DNA of 64,000 bases, from the NCBI RefSeq assembly GCF_001858025.1, contig NZ_LZQD01000012.1, positions 59,539 through 123,538 on the forward strand, given 5' to 3'. The notes under the pieces were generated by a model. The model was not told the origin of the DNA and ran no database searches. It saw nothing but the letters and a program-made list of their open reading frames with translations. Each line of letters begins with the position of its first letter. The first letter of the stretch is position 1. The translations under genes and the position numbers were made by a program. Below are positions 43,501 through 52,617 of this stretch, one piece after another. Source of the stretch: Trichormus sp. NMC-1 (GTDB lineage Bacteria > Cyanobacteriota > Cyanobacteriia > Cyanobacteriales > Nostocaceae).

Positions 43501-45109
43501 GTATGACAAAATTAGAAGTTTAGTTCTACCACTGCGGGTACTGCTAACTGGTGAAATTCCCCCTGTTGAGGAAACATATCATGGGTACAATGATGAGTTA
43601 ATCCGGGCTTTATTAGGAGCAATTCCTACAGATTTACCGGAAATTATCACTGAACTGGAAACTATTGCTCCAGATATTGAGGAATTGGTACAACAGGCTG
43701 ATAGTGTGACATTGTATGGTGTTGATAAGAGCGATGCCTGCGGCGGGCGAAGCCATCGCGAAAATATCAACAGAAAAACCTTAAAATTTATCCGTAGCCA
43801 CCTGAATAAACAAGCTGCCCAAGAGACTTACAGGAATATCAGCGATTTACCTGTGAGATGGTTAATTCCCCTTCTAGAAGTTATCGGAGACATTCAACCA
43901 GGGGCTTTACGGGTTAAGAACAAACATTTAATTATTGCTACTAAAAACAGTCGTCAAGTTGATGTTCTCAAAGCTTTTGACTTTGTTTTCTTGATGGACG
44001 CTACTGCTAACCGTGACAATGTGGCTATGCAGTTGGGCATTAATCCAGAGGAAATACTGGTGATTTCGGAAATTCCACCAGATTACAGTAATCTGACTAT
44101 TCACCAAATTACGGGCTTTGGATTACTGAATAAAGACCGAGGTAATAAATTAAAAGAACGAATTGCGGCATTGCGTGAAGAATTAAATCAGCGTCATGAT
44201 GGCAATATTGCCTATATAGACCACTTGGCACATAAAAACAAGGGTGATGGACATTGGTTTGCTGATAATCGCGGCAGTAATGCCTATCAAGATAAGCAAG
44301 CTCTTTGCAGTTTTGGTACTCCTTACCAGGATATTGGCGCGTCTGGGCAAAGTTATATAACTTTAACAGGAGATAGAAGTGTTGGTAAAGAGAATAAGGC
44401 TTTTCAAGATGTAATTAACCATTTGGTTCAGACTGAAGTTGTTCAGTGTGCAGGTCGAACTAGAGCTAACCGCAGGACGGAGGAGGTTACTTTTTATGTG
44501 GTTAGTGACAAAGATTTATCTTATTTAGCGGATTACTACCCTAATGCTAGGTTTATTAAATCTGATGCTTTTGATATTTGTCCAGAAGCAGGAACACAGA
44601 TACAGCAAACACGCCGGGGTATTTTTGAAGGGTTTAAGCAATTGGTAGCAGATGGGGTGACAGAGTGGGAGAAAGTTACTCAGGAGATGCTGGGTAAGGC
44701 GGCTGGTATTTCTCAAGAATGGATTAGTAAAATTGCTAATAAGTATTGGGATGGGTGGAAAAGTTTCAGAAAATTATTACTGCTCCTATATAACTCTCTT
44801 TATAGGGGTAATAATAATTCTCTAGAGATTTTGACTCAAGAGCAACAGTGGCTGATTGATGAGTATTTGCCTATTCTTAAACAGGATAGGGAAGTGGGGA
44901 ATGAATCAGTGGAAGTGGTGATTGAACAGGTGATCACATTTGCTGAACATCTTGGCTGGAATGGGTTTTCTAGGGCTGTAAATACAGCTTGTCGAGAAAT
45001 CAAAGCTTTTTTAATGGATTGTTTGATATCTGTGTTACCGAAGGAGGTTCATGATGAGATTAAGCGTAGTTTGGTTTTGTACTTAGCTAAAGTAGAACCT
45101 GAATACTGA
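40571..45109 (+). CDS. Giant plasmid replication protein, CyRepA-like (primase and helicase domains)
   Basis: Probably the replication initiator. The N-terminal 165 residues are Gln/Asn-rich with repeated QFNNQSE units. Next comes a primase-like domain: WRSKANIIGSQWVLLDIDN, IYTTASHQPDWHKFRLVFVLP. Residues about 530-660 hold eight 16-residue repeats NYQNAVFQDYQQEKLN. A helicase/ATPase domain follows: DLSHAGAGKSHTVG (Walker A), FLMDATANRDNV and VQCAGRTRANRRTEE (motif VI-like). The zinc-like CNGCKLRANC lies between. A repeat inserted at 43730-43760 adds SDACGGRSHRE in frame. GGAGG ten bases before the ATG at 40571 decides the start. The CyRepA1 assignment is from memory of the family's plasmid-wide spread. 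Confidence 0.82.
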   Translation: MSQQQFNNQSKTEQPTAQQQFNKQSESQHPNEQQQFNNQSNFQQTSTPQQFNNQWEQQHLADQQTQSPGEIKQEPQQPSSPQHFYNPLETQHQTEQQQFNNQSELQYPAEQQQFHNQSELQPPTSQQIETPTELQQQPKLQSPTVQQPQFTPRLEPEPIQNDKIKFAFNPTGKNKDWDFRKLAANFQDTKGTIWDVARQVQAGHALCAGLLGGQWRSKANIIGSQWVLLDIDNSATWKDENNNPLDENGRPIKINGAWVDINGNVIEKSDGRQAKKIYQHQLTLDEAIEHPFIKQYCALIYTTASHQPDWHKFRLVFVLPEYVQGAETVEVLTRYLMKHLPHDPACKDASRVFYGSTEATFPLINPNARLPQSWIDEAVTTAHQEKIEYEKRIAEITARRIQFQERAEANNWDIDQLIQQALTYIPSRSPGSNNYKECIDVLMALNAHYGAVDAEIIGEQWSPSIKGTTWNIRAKIKSFRGRSGISIGTLFYIAKRYGFKFPKVEGTTFNSNYQDSQYNKYQVKRFSNYRTKELNNYQNAVFQDYQQEKLNNYQNAVFQDYQQEKLNNYQNAVFQDYQQEKLNNYQNAVFQDYQQEKLNNYQNAVFQDYQQEKLNNYQNAVFQDYQQEKLNNYQNAVFQDYQQEELNNYQSAVFQDYQQEELNNYQREIFENYRRKYSSNNLHPTVTDPTISKEQWQAKYGIKRDFQEFLQTLITVTNKAKRFIGNVVYQPKPTILLPNNNLDVDIWFEPKNRTQTYLDAAKSGKKFILDLSHAGAGKSHTVGEFMPEQLGVNTLFYLSNEHRNPTVATIENWTDLPVRHNGLVADAYKLTPLGNPQVHWPQPGEEPNVEGTCPLTDFFNALATKGYKKETSAEASLNPICNGCKLRANCAGRDAAGNVLPKVNGATFRRDRRDALASQRIRANINSLPQATDITAMKSGAFVDEASRQLQPVDFIKVSLRDFDSSMMEVQTKLPTVYDKIRSLVLPLRVLLTGEIPPVEETYHGYNDELIRALLGAIPTDLPEIITELETIAPDIEELVQQADSVTLYGVDKSDACGGRSHRENINRKTLKFIRSHLNKQAAQETYRNISDLPVRWLIPLLEVIGDIQPGALRVKNKHLIIATKNSRQVDVLKAFDFVFLMDATANRDNVAMQLGINPEEILVISEIPPDYSNLTIHQITGFGLLNKDRGNKLKERIAALREELNQRHDGNIAYIDHLAHKNKGDGHWFADNRGSNAYQDKQALCSFGTPYQDIGASGQSYITLTGDRSVGKENKAFQDVINHLVQTEVVQCAGRTRANRRTEEVTFYVVSDKDLSYLADYYPNARFIKSDAFDICPEAGTQIQQTRRGIFEGFKQLVADGVTEWEKVTQEMLGKAAGISQEWISKIANKYWDGWKSFRKLLLLLYNSLYRGNNNSLEILTQEQQWLIDEYLPILKQDREVGNESVEVVIEQVITFAEHLGWNGFSRAVNTACREIKAFLMDCLISVLPKEVHDEIKRSLVLYLAKVEPEY
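42172..42555 (+). repeat. 48-bp tandem repeat inside the replication gene
   Basis: Eight units of about 48 bp (seven nearly identical, one diverged) encode NYQNAVFQDYQQEKLN. Near-perfect DNA identity indicates recent expansion. Confidence 0.9.
43730..43760. repeat. Interspersed repeat in the replication gene
   Basis: AGCGATGCCTGCGGCGGGCG and following GAAGCCATCGC, translated in frame between the helicase segments. Confidence 0.65.
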
Positions 45110-45120
45110 GTTTAAACTCA
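45107..45120. terminator. Palindrome overlapping the replication gene stop
   Basis: TGAGTTTAAACTCA is a perfect 14-bp palindrome starting with the stop codon itself. It may be a stabiliser or weak terminator; the hairpin has almost no loop as DNA. Confidence 0.35.
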
Positions 45121-45297
45121 AAAAGCTGACTTTTTCTAGTTGAAGCAAAGCAATACAATATTGCGATGTAGCTTGCTGCTTTTTTTAGGAATGGGAGCAA
45201 TTTCTTTTTGTCAACAATATTTGTCTTAGTATATGACTGGTATTCACATGGCGAAAACTTCGTGATACTAACGTGCATAGCCAAGCAACATAAACTC

Positions 45298-46791
45298 ATG
45301 ACCAAATACGTCGCTGCAATTGACCAAGGAACGACCAGCACCCGCTTTATCATCTTTGACAAGCAGGGTAAAATTGTTGGCTATGCCCAAAAAGAACACC
45401 AGCAGATTTATCCTCAACCTGGTTGGGTAGAACACGACCCCAAGGAAATCTGGTCATCTACTCAAATTGTGATTAAAGATGCCTTAGAGCAGAGTAATAT
45501 TACTGTTGCTGAGATAACAGCGATTGGCATTACGAATCAGCGAGAAACAGTAGTAGTTTGGGATAAGCAAACAGGCGAATCTTACTACAACGCCATTGTC
45601 TGGCAAGATACCAGAACTGACTACATCTGTAATCAACTAGCAGCAGATGGTGGGATAGACCGTTTTCGCGCCATAACAGGTTTACCACTGGCTACCTATT
45701 TCAGCGCCCCCAAAATCAAATGGTTATTGGAAAACATACCAGGATTAAAAGCCGCAGCCGCAAATGGTAATGCTCTTTTTGGCACAATTGACACTTTTTT
45801 GATTTGGCATTTAACAGGTGGTACAGAAGGCGGTTTGCATATTACTGATGTTACCAATGCCAGCCGGACTTTGCTGATGAATTTGAATTCTCTGGACTGG
45901 GAACCGGAAATTTTGGATATTATGGGCATTCCCCGGCAAATGTTGCCAGAAATTCGCTCTTCATCAGCTATCTATGGCAAAGCTACAGGTATTTTAGCAG
46001 AAGTTCCCATTGCTGCTGATTTAGGTGATCAACAAGCCGCATTAATTGGACAAACTTGTTTTCAGGTAGGTGAAGCCAAAAATACCTATGGTACAGGTTG
46101 CTTCATGCTGCTGAATACAGGCCAGCAAAAGGTGGTTTCCCAACATGGTTTACTGACAACGGTAGCTTACAAGTTGGGTGATACTCCGGCGGTTTATGCT
46201 TTGGAGGGGAGTATTGCGATCGCTGGTGCTTTGGTTCAATGGTTGCGTGACAATTTGGGATTAATTCAAAGCAGTGCAGAGGTAGAAGCATTAGCCAGTA
46301 CAGTTACAGATAACGGTGGTGTTTATTTTGTCCCTGCGTTTTCTGGGTTATTTGCTCCCTATTGGCGCAATGATGCTAGGGGTGTAATTGTGGGTATGAC
46401 TCGCTACACCAATAAAGGACACATTGCCCGTGCGGTGTTGGAAGCGACAGCATGGCAGACTCGTGAAGTTTTGGATGCCATGAGAGAAGACGCGCAGGTA
46501 AATTTAACTGCTTTGAAGGTAGATGGTGGGATGGTTTATAACAATCTACTGATGCAATTTCAAAGCGATGTGTTAGGTGTGCCAGTGATTCGTCCCCAGG
46601 TATCAGAAACTACTGCTTTAGGGGCAGCTTATGCTGCTGGGTTGGCGACTGCTTTCTGGAGTAGTTTGGAGGAGTTGTCTGAGAATTGGCTTTTAGATCA
46701 GACTTGGGAATCAAAGATGGATGCTGTGGAGAGGGAAGGTTGTTATCGGCTTTGGAAGAAGGCTGTTACTAAAACTTTTGATTGGGTATAG
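45298..46791 (+). CDS. glpK: Glycerol kinase
   Basis: The enzyme phosphorylates glycerol to glycerol 3-phosphate using ATP. The FGGY signatures are complete: [16 protein letters not shown] at the start, [26 protein letters not shown] and [16 protein letters not shown], and later [12 protein letters not shown] and [13 protein letters not shown]. 497 residues from the ATG at 45298 equals the family length. It is a metabolic gene amid plasmid functions, perhaps a cargo gene or a sign that this region integrates into a chromosome. No glpF or glpD is in view. No obvious ribosome site. Confidence 0.95.
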   Translation: MTKYVAAIDQGTTSTRFIIFDKQGKIVGYAQKEHQQIYPQPGWVEHDPKEIWSSTQIVIKDALEQSNITVAEITAIGITNQRETVVVWDKQTGESYYNAIVWQDTRTDYICNQLAADGGIDRFRAITGLPLATYFSAPKIKWLLENIPGLKAAAANGNALFGTIDTFLIWHLTGGTEGGLHITDVTNASRTLLMNLNSLDWEPEILDIMGIPRQMLPEIRSSSAIYGKATGILAEVPIAADLGDQQAALIGQTCFQVGEAKNTYGTGCFMLLNTGQQKVVSQHGLLTTVAYKLGDTPAVYALEGSIAIAGALVQWLRDNLGLIQSSAEVEALASTVTDNGGVYFVPAFSGLFAPYWRNDARGVIVGMTRYTNKGHIARAVLEATAWQTREVLDAMREDAQVNLTALKVDGGMVYNNLLMQFQSDVLGVPVIRPQVSETTALGAAYAAGLATAFWSSLEELSENWLLDQTWESKMDAVEREGCYRLWKKAVTKTFDWV

Positions 46792-46867
46792 ATGTAAATT
46801 TTGTCTCTATGAACTTGCTATACTCGGTATAATCGGTTTTGACTAACTAACCCAATTACCATAGATT

Positions 46868-49800
46868 ATGACAAACAACCAAATCGCAACACCCTTTAGT
46901 CAAGATGATAATAATCTCATGCAGCAACTTCTGCAATATTGGGGATTGTCAGAACCAATACTGATGGGACAATATACGAGAGTTCAAGACAAACCTTTCG
47001 GTTTTTTTAATAATGTTAAGAATAAAGCTGGTAAACTTTTATCATATCCGCAGCGATTAGGTGAAGTAAGTGTATATATTTATCGGGACGATTTAGAGGA
47101 AGGAGCTTATTATAAATTTAGGTTCTGTTTAGCATCTCTAAAAGAACGCCAAAATAAAAAGAATCGTTTTCTGATTCAAACCGATAGAAGCCAGGAAATT
47201 ATTAAACTTGATTATAATCAAGAAAATAAAAATAATACAGATTCAAATAAATTAGTCATTAAAACACAAAAACCACAACTTGGAAATTACAAGAAATGGG
47301 TGCAGGAAATATTTGATGAGAATGGAAAAACCGAACGAGATGCGAGAAATATAGCAGGTTCATTAATCATATTTTCTGAAGATTTATACACAAAAGCAGA
47401 ACGTTTTATTTTTGAGCTTTTACAGAATGCTGATGATTTCCCAGGAGCATCAGGAAAAGTACAAATTAAATTTATTCTTTTACAAGAGCATTTATTGATT
47501 CTTCATACTGGCAAACCATTTTCCAGAGAAGAAGTAGAAGCAATATGTATGATTCGTAATACCACAAAATTAAAAGATGCTTCTACAACTGGCTATAAAG
47601 GTATTGGTTTTAAATCTGTTTTTGTTCATGCAGACTGTGTTTATATATTTTCTGGTAATTATCAGTTTAGATATGATAAAAACTACTATGATAAACCAGA
47701 AATAACTCCTTGGCAAATTAAACCAATATGGACAGATAAACAGGAACTACCAGAAGAAATCAGATTAGCTGGCGATTTTTTTGAACATCCTGTTGCAATT
47801 GGTATTCATGTTGGAATAGATAAAGTAAATGAATATAGACAAAAAATCAAAGAAATTTTTTCTGAACCTAGATTTATGCTATTTTTACGTCATGTAAATT
47901 TAATAGAAATATCAGGGTTAGTTCATGATTTAAAAATCAGCTTGCAATTAGATAGAGAAAACAATTTTAGCAAAATATCATCTAATGGTAAATTTAGAAA
48001 CAACTGGTTAGTCCAAGATTTTGTATTTGAAGTTACTCAAAATGTAAGGGATAGAGTTAAAAATGATAACAGTGTACCTACAAAATTACAACAAGCTACA
48101 AAAACAAAATTAAGTTTTGGTACTAAAATTGAGAATGAAAAATTAATTGCTCTATCAACTGATGAATCAGTATTATTTAGCTATTTACCTACTAATGTTA
48201 AAGATTATCAGTTTCCTTTGTTAGTTAATGCAGATTTTTTGACTAAAGCTGATCGTGAAGATTTACATCGGGACAATGACTGGAATTGTTTTATTTTTGA
48301 ACAAATAGGCTACCATATTTTTGAATTTTTAGCTTGGATATGTAATTTCTATCCAACATATAGAAATTATATTACTGACTTAATACCTTCTCCATTAAAT
48401 AGCAAAGAGAAGGTATCACAAAGTTTTAATGATGGATTTGCTAAAGGTATAGAAAATATTGCCTTTATCCCATCAGATGAAACAGATAAACTTTTGAAAG
48501 TAAATGAAGCAATTATTGACAATACAGGTATTACTGAAATCATTCCTACTGCAAAAATCAAGTCTATCTTAAATATTCAAAAGTGTTTTGTAAGTAGATC
48601 ATTAAGAAATTCTGACAAATTACAGCGACTAGGTGTTGAAACATTTGATTTGAATCAGCTTATTAACTTACTTAAGCAATATTCTTATGAATCTTTAGAA
48701 GAATATATCAAAATTATTATTCATTTAGAAAATAAAAAATATGCAACCAAGATAAAAGAAAAACAATTACCAATTATTTGGGATGAAAATGAAAAAATCA
48801 TAGCATCTGCATCTGATCAAACTGTATATTTTCAACCATCAATAGAATTGAAAAAGTTATTGACTTTTGATAATTTTGCCTTTATTCTCCCTCAACTAGA
48901 TCAGGACAGTTCTGAAAATACTCATTTGCGTTCTGCTTTAACATCACTGGGAGTAAAAGATTTTAATCCTATACAAGTGATTAAGGAAAGAATTACAAAA
49001 AGTCAATATGAACCTATAGCTAATACAGTTAATGATCATATTAATCATATTCGTTTTATTTTTCAAAACCGCCATCAACTTACTGATATTGAATATCAAC
49101 GATTAAGTAACCTCAAACTTCTTTATATAATAGAGGAAAAATATTTTCCTGCGGTAGCTTCTAGCTGCTATTTATCTGATTACTATCAACCACAATATCC
49201 TTTAGAGTCAGTAGCTAAAAATTTAGGCGAAAATAATAAAATTGCTAATAATTTTCAATTTATTGCATCTGATTACTGTGAACATGAGAAAGATATTACC
49301 TCATGGAAACAATTTTTCCTTAAAATTAATATTGTTAAACCAGATGGGTTAGAAATTATTAAAAAGTATATTTTACCCCTGATTGATAATAATCAAATTA
49401 ATGAAAGTAACACTATACAAATTACCAGATTTATGTTTAGTGTACTTCATAATCAAATAATCAATATTGATATTAAGCAAAAACTTAGTAAGTTATTATT
49501 GCTGACTAATGAAGGGTTAAAACAAGTTATTGAATGTAATTTATCTGAATTTTACATTAATGTCTCTCAATCATCAAATTTTCTACAAGAATTTAAACTT
49601 CCTAACCGTATTATTAATCAATATTGCAGTGGTAATGAATCTCCAGAAAAATGGAGACAATTTTTTGTTAAAATAGGTGTTAAAGAGGTTAATGGAATAG
49701 AATTAATTAGAAAAAAAATTGCTTTGTTAGAAACTAACAAGGATTTTATTAATCCCAAGAATGTTATTCAAATTACTATAGAAATATTTAATTATAACCG

Positions 49801-51856
49801 TGATTTAACAGAGGATGATTTTCAGAAATTATCTGAACTACCCATCTTAGTAAAAAACGGTCAACTTGCACCAGCAAATGAATGTTATCTATCTAATGAT
49901 TATCATCCTAAACAAGATTTAGAAAGTTTATTTGCTAGTACAGAATTTCACAAAATTGTAAGTTCTCAATATATTACTGAAAATAATGCAGAATTATGGA
50001 AGCAATTTTTTGTCAAAATTCAAGTCGCAGAAGAGCTTAGAGTTTTAAAATATGAGGAACGAGTATCTTTTATATCTACTAAAGATATAGAAAAAGCATA
50101 TTTAAAATATATTCAAGTGGATTATGCTGATAGCTATGATATGGAAAATTTTGTTGAAATTACTGACATAGAGGATTATATTCAAAACTATGACTTTGCT
50201 TACCAACTATGGTCATATTTGAAGCAAATTTGGAATATCAATTTAGAAGCTGATTCCCAAATTTGGATTAGTTCTGACAAGAGACGAAAAGTTTCTTCTT
50301 ACTTCAAGTTTTTATTTACCCAATATCCATCAATTCCTTGCATAGATAAACGATGTCGTAAACCTGCTGAAATTTATTCATATTCTATTCCTACCAAAAA
50401 TGATTTAATCGCTTTGGGTTTACCTGTATCATCAATAGATTTTCCCAGTAACATAGAATCTTTTTTAGGAATTAAGAGAACCTTAGATGTTAGAGCATAT
50501 TTACAAATAATAGACAATATAAATGCCAATTTCTCAAAAAACCATATACAAAAATTATTGTCTGTTTATGAAGGACTATCTAAAGTTGTACAGAGTGGAA
50601 ATTCTGAAGATAAAATTTTGATTAGTCAATGGAGTAAAACTGGTAAATTGCTTGGTTGTGATGATAAACTTCATCCTACTAATGAATTATATTATCTTGA
50701 TTCATCACTTGGTTTACCTTATAAACAAAATCCTCGACTCGTTAAGTTTCCAGAAAGTTTGAGCAGTTATAATGCTGAAAATTTATTATCTGCTTTTAAT
50801 GTTAAAAAAATTACAAAAGCTCAGGGTTATTATGACGAAAATAAACCATGTGAAATTCTACCAAAATTGATAGGTAATAGAGTTTACTATATTAGTGTTT
50901 ATCTAGCTAACTCTACTATTCTAGAATTAGTTAATAATCAAAGCCAAAAAATTCTTAATGCGTTAGATAAACTTACTATTAGTAATCCTAGTAAGCTTTA
51001 CTATGCTATTGAAGATATAAACTATAAAGAACCAATTTATAATTTTGATGGTAGCAATGGAATTTTTTATGTTGGTCGGTGGAATAGCAGAAAAAATGCT
51101 AAAATTGGTGAATACCTCATTAAAGGATTGGGATTAGATAAGAAAAAAATTAGTAGTGAAAAGTTATTAGATTTCTTGGATGATCCTTTAGATGAAGTAA
51201 TTAGTTATCTCAGAGAAGGTGGTTTTGACATTCCTGATCCATCTCCTGAAATGCGAGATAATGCAAAATCTGTTTCACAAAATTTGAATGGTAATGATTT
51301 CACGATAGTTCAAGAAACAAGTAGTACGACTTCAAGCTACCAACAAGGTCTTGGAGAAGATGCGGAAGATTGGGGTAAGTTTGGAGAAAACAAGGCTGAA
51401 TTATTTTACAAAAAGCTTGGTTATACTGTTTCCAAACAGCTAGATGGAACTGGTTATGATTTTCGTTGCGTTAAATCAAACAGTGAATTATTTGTAGAAG
51501 TAAAAACAATTAATCCCAATTATAATGATGTAATTCGGATAACACCAAATGAGTGGCATAAAATGTGTATACTTGAGAATCAAAACAAGTATGAATTATT
51601 CATAGTTCTCCATGTTGGTGTTACAGTTACTAAAATGATTCAGATTCAATCTGCATGGAAAACATTACAAGAGATTTTCTCAAAACTTAATCAACAATCT
51701 TCTACTTTTTGTGGATATAATAGTAATACGATAGAAGTATTGATTGGTTTACAAGGTAATTCCAATAAATCCGGTAATGATATAATATTTAATTGGAAAA
51801 GATTAGCTGATAAGGGAACTTTATTAAGTTCAAATATACAAGAATTTTCCTCTTGA
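46868..51856 (+). CDS. Giant sacsin-like GHKL ATPase with DUF3883 nuclease-like domain
   Basis: A 1662-residue protein with an HSP90-like (GHKL) ATPase near residues 150-350: FIFELLQNADDFP (N-box, residues 181-192) and STTGYKGIGFKSVF (glycine-rich lid, residues 239-252), the sacsin type. Three to four long repeats (about residues 650-1040) share W(K/R)QFF(L/V)KI followed by a conserved hydrophobic helix. The C-terminal 170 residues are DUF3883-like: GKFGENKAELFYKKLGY, GTGYDFRC and ELFVEVKTINP (E ... D ... ExK), a PD-(D/E)XK nuclease core. Such ATPase-nuclease fusions are suspected anti-phage proteins. It stands alone, directly after glpK and before a toxin-antitoxin pair. Codon use is more AT-rich than the neighbours, suggesting transfer. 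Confidence 0.82.
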   Translation: MTNNQIATPFSQDDNNLMQQLLQYWGLSEPILMGQYTRVQDKPFGFFNNVKNKAGKLLSYPQRLGEVSVYIYRDDLEEGAYYKFRFCLASLKERQNKKNRFLIQTDRSQEIIKLDYNQENKNNTDSNKLVIKTQKPQLGNYKKWVQEIFDENGKTERDARNIAGSLIIFSEDLYTKAERFIFELLQNADDFPGASGKVQIKFILLQEHLLILHTGKPFSREEVEAICMIRNTTKLKDASTTGYKGIGFKSVFVHADCVYIFSGNYQFRYDKNYYDKPEITPWQIKPIWTDKQELPEEIRLAGDFFEHPVAIGIHVGIDKVNEYRQKIKEIFSEPRFMLFLRHVNLIEISGLVHDLKISLQLDRENNFSKISSNGKFRNNWLVQDFVFEVTQNVRDRVKNDNSVPTKLQQATKTKLSFGTKIENEKLIALSTDESVLFSYLPTNVKDYQFPLLVNADFLTKADREDLHRDNDWNCFIFEQIGYHIFEFLAWICNFYPTYRNYITDLIPSPLNSKEKVSQSFNDGFAKGIENIAFIPSDETDKLLKVNEAIIDNTGITEIIPTAKIKSILNIQKCFVSRSLRNSDKLQRLGVETFDLNQLINLLKQYSYESLEEYIKIIIHLENKKYATKIKEKQLPIIWDENEKIIASASDQTVYFQPSIELKKLLTFDNFAFILPQLDQDSSENTHLRSALTSLGVKDFNPIQVIKERITKSQYEPIANTVNDHINHIRFIFQNRHQLTDIEYQRLSNLKLLYIIEEKYFPAVASSCYLSDYYQPQYPLESVAKNLGENNKIANNFQFIASDYCEHEKDITSWKQFFLKINIVKPDGLEIIKKYILPLIDNNQINESNTIQITRFMFSVLHNQIINIDIKQKLSKLLLLTNEGLKQVIECNLSEFYINVSQSSNFLQEFKLPNRIINQYCSGNESPEKWRQFFVKIGVKEVNGIELIRKKIALLETNKDFINPKNVIQITIEIFNYNRDLTEDDFQKLSELPILVKNGQLAPANECYLSNDYHPKQDLESLFASTEFHKIVSSQYITENNAELWKQFFVKIQVAEELRVLKYEERVSFISTKDIEKAYLKYIQVDYADSYDMENFVEITDIEDYIQNYDFAYQLWSYLKQIWNINLEADSQIWISSDKRRKVSSYFKFLFTQYPSIPCIDKRCRKPAEIYSYSIPTKNDLIALGLPVSSIDFPSNIESFLGIKRTLDVRAYLQIIDNINANFSKNHIQKLLSVYEGLSKVVQSGNSEDKILISQWSKTGKLLGCDDKLHPTNELYYLDSSLGLPYKQNPRLVKFPESLSSYNAENLLSAFNVKKITKAQGYYDENKPCEILPKLIGNRVYYISVYLANSTILELVNNQSQKILNALDKLTISNPSKLYYAIEDINYKEPIYNFDGSNGIFYVGRWNSRKNAKIGEYLIKGLGLDKKKISSEKLLDFLDDPLDEVISYLREGGFDIPDPSPEMRDNAKSVSQNLNGNDFTIVQETSSTTSSYQQGLGEDAEDWGKFGENKAELFYKKLGYTVSKQLDGTGYDFRCVKSNSELFVEVKTINPNYNDVIRITPNEWHKMCILENQNKYELFIVLHVGVTVTKMIQIQSAWKTLQEIFSKLNQQSSTFCGYNSNTIEVLIGLQGNSNKSGNDIIFNWKRLADKGTLLSSNIQEFSS

Positions 51857-52002
51857 CTATATTGATCCATTAACCAAGTAATGATTTTAGCGATCGCTCA
51901 TCCTTTCCTTTCTCTCTCAGTAAGCGATCGCTATCTTAAGACTAATTTGCCATGATTTACCCTAAAATTATATAGACCAAAGATTAAACAACAGGAGAGA
52001 TC

Positions 52003-52227
52003 ATGAATTATCAAGATATTATTACCATTGAACCTGGAAAACGTAGTGGTAAACCTTGTATTCGCGGAATGCGTATTACTGTGTATGATATTCTAGAATA
52101 TTTAGCAGGTGGGATGACAGAAGCCGAAATTCTGGAAGATTTTTCAGAACTGACATCTGAAGATATTAAAGCTTGTCTTTCTTTTGCTGCTGACCGAGAG
52201 AAAAAGTTATTTGTTGCATCTTTATGA
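52003..52227 (+). CDS. DUF433 antitoxin
   Basis: The 74-residue product is a standard DUF433 antitoxin: IEPGKRSGKPCIRGMRITVYDILEYLAGGM and EAEILEDFSELTSEDIKACLSFA, a DNA-binding winged-helix that represses its own operon and neutralises the toxin. AGGAGAG lies before the ATG. The toxin gene overlaps it by 4 bp. Confidence 0.93.
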   Translation: MNYQDIITIEPGKRSGKPCIRGMRITVYDILEYLAGGMTEAEILEDFSELTSEDIKACLSFAADREKKLFVASL

Positions 52228-52556
52228 AATTGCTATTAGACGAAAATTTGTCAGATCGGATGGTTGATAAAATTATTGATCTGTATCCTGATTCTCAACA
52301 CGTTAAAACTTTAGGACTTATAAATACTGATGATGCCATTATCTGGGAATTCGCCAAAATGAATAGTTTTGTGATTATTTCCAAAGATTCTGACTTTCAT
52401 CAACGTAGTTTACTTTATGGTCATCCACCAAAATTTATTTATCTGCGTGTTGGTAATAGTCCCACATCAAAGATTGTGCAGATTTTGAGAGATAATTTGT
52501 CCACAATTACCCAATTTGATAGTAGTGACATGGAAAGTATTTTGGTATTAACTTAA
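52224..52556 (+). CDS. DUF5615 PIN-like toxin
   Basis: MKLLLDENLS at the start, AIIWEFAKMNSFVIISKDSDF and PPKFIYLRVGN are the acidic-residue pattern of the DUF5615 PIN-like family, RNases that pair with DUF433. Candidate active residues are D6, E7 and the DSD in KDSDF. Starts inside the antitoxin stop (ATGA at 52224-52227). Confidence 0.93.
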   Translation: MKLLLDENLSDRMVDKIIDLYPDSQHVKTLGLINTDDAIIWEFAKMNSFVIISKDSDFHQRSLLYGHPPKFIYLRVGNSPTSKIVQILRDNLSTITQFDSSDMESILVLT

Positions 52557-52617
52557 TTACACTCCCAGATATTGGAGATTTATATTTTCTGATATACAAA
52601 TCATGCGTAAAGATATT

